Source: an uncultured Armatimonadota bacterium
GTDB lineage: Bacteria; Armatimonadota; Fimbriimonadia; Fimbriimonadales; Fimbriimonadaceae
Direction: 5' to 3'
NCBI GenBank assembly: GCA_903927025.1
Contig: CAIYLG010000043.1
Span: forward strand, 56,387-120,386
DNA length: 64,000 nt
Shown here one piece after another: positions 63,888-64,000 of the stretch. The notes below the pieces were generated by a model that searched no databases, was not told the origin of the DNA, and was given only the letters and a program-made list of their open reading frames with translations. The translations under genes were made by a program, and so were the position numbers. The first letter of the stretch is position 1. The number at the start of each line of letters is the position of its first letter.

Positions 63888-64000
63888 TTGAAGTGTGAAA
63901 TCCGTCTGGAATCACATGAAGAAAACTGGCAAGCGCTACACCGAGGACGAGATCCTAAAGGTGTTGAAGGAAATCGAAGCTGGCGGCGCGATAGCGTCAG
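63880..64000 (+). mobile_element. IS3-family element, left end (continues beyond window)
   Basis: TGACCCACTTGAAGTG and onward looks like the IS left terminal repeat, 36 nt before an OrfA start. A diverged copy of this left end is at 57011-57053 in minus orientation. Confidence 0.6.
63916..64000 (+). CDS. IS3-family transposase OrfA, N-terminal part (truncated by window end)
   Basis: ATG 63916 opens MKKTGKRYTEDEILKVLKEIEAGGAIAS, the first helices of the OrfA helix-turn-helix DNA-binding protein of IS3-type elements. The frame is open to the window end. A TGGA stretch precedes the start. Confidence 0.7.
   Translation, partial: MKKTGKRYTEDEILKVLKEIEAGGAIAS

Overview
The window looks like a chromosomal segment of a Gram-negative-type environmental bacterium, most likely Armatimonadota (Fimbriimonadia-like), with Planctomycetota as the alternative. 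The evidence is a prepilin with an H-X9-DG motif, a DUF1592/DUF1552 cytochrome-Tat pair, ECF sigma/anti-sigma pairs whose anti-sigma carries a large extracytoplasmic domain, giant Ig-repeat secreted proteins, and many exported glycosidases. The phylum assignment is inference; no rRNA or other marker gene is present. G+C looks moderate (mid-50s percent by eye).

Layout. 0.3-8 kb: a beta-helix (GH110-like) glycosidase, small membrane proteins, a CsbD-like protein, an ECF sigma/anti-sigma pair (minus strand) and a leaderless TIM-barrel glycosidase. 7.9-11.6 kb: a secreted protein with nine Ig-like repeats and a PQQ-type propeller. 12-16.4 kb: four exported plus-strand proteins (tetraheme cytochrome, GHL10-like glycosidase, Thr/Ser-rich protein, STN-like protein). 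16.7-18.7 kb: a GDPD phosphodiesterase, a lipoprotein and a prepilin. 19-28.6 kb (minus): a complete N-type ATPase operon in the order atpDCQRBEFAG, tightly joined to three upstream genes for sugar/phosphate enzymes (histidine phosphatase, HAD phosphatase, GH130 phosphorylase). 29-33.1 kb: the DUF1592 cytochrome and DUF1552 Tat protein. 33.9-36.4 kb: a YCII protein, a PadR regulator and a divergent HEXXH metallopeptidase with twin palindromic operators between the last two. 36.5-38.7 kb: a second ECF sigma/anti-sigma pair flanked by two copies of a 50-nt hairpin repeat. 39.6-47.1 kb: a 2480-residue secreted protein with metzincin, beta-helix and 13 Ig repeats. 47-57.7 kb: a TlpA-like thioredoxin, a VOC protein, an IS3 remnant, a sugar ABC importer (binding protein plus two permeases, no ATPase), a cytochrome/copper-monooxygenase fusion, a Tat-exported GH32-like enzyme and a DUF1801 protein.

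The right end is the most unusual part. At 57.87 kb lies the 3' half of a tRNA (minus strand, tRNA-Val GAC by inference) with its terminator and, 127 bp further, a second 16-bp copy of its 3' end. This is the expected scar of an island integrated into a tRNA gene. Inside that presumed island is a three-gene minus-strand cassette: a 1501-residue STAND-like P-loop NTPase, a 204-residue protein with a hydrophobic helix followed by a small beta-rich domain, and a protein with a Cys/His zinc-like motif. This is a candidate anti-phage or conflict system. An IS3-family element begins exactly at the 5' end of the NTPase gene and may have truncated it; the window ends inside that IS.

At the transcription level, several genes (5669, 11593, 33208, 34746 and 47054) have a -10-like hexamer 8-10 nt before the start codon and no Shine-Dalgarno sequence, pointing to leaderless mRNAs, while neighbours use clear Shine-Dalgarno sites.
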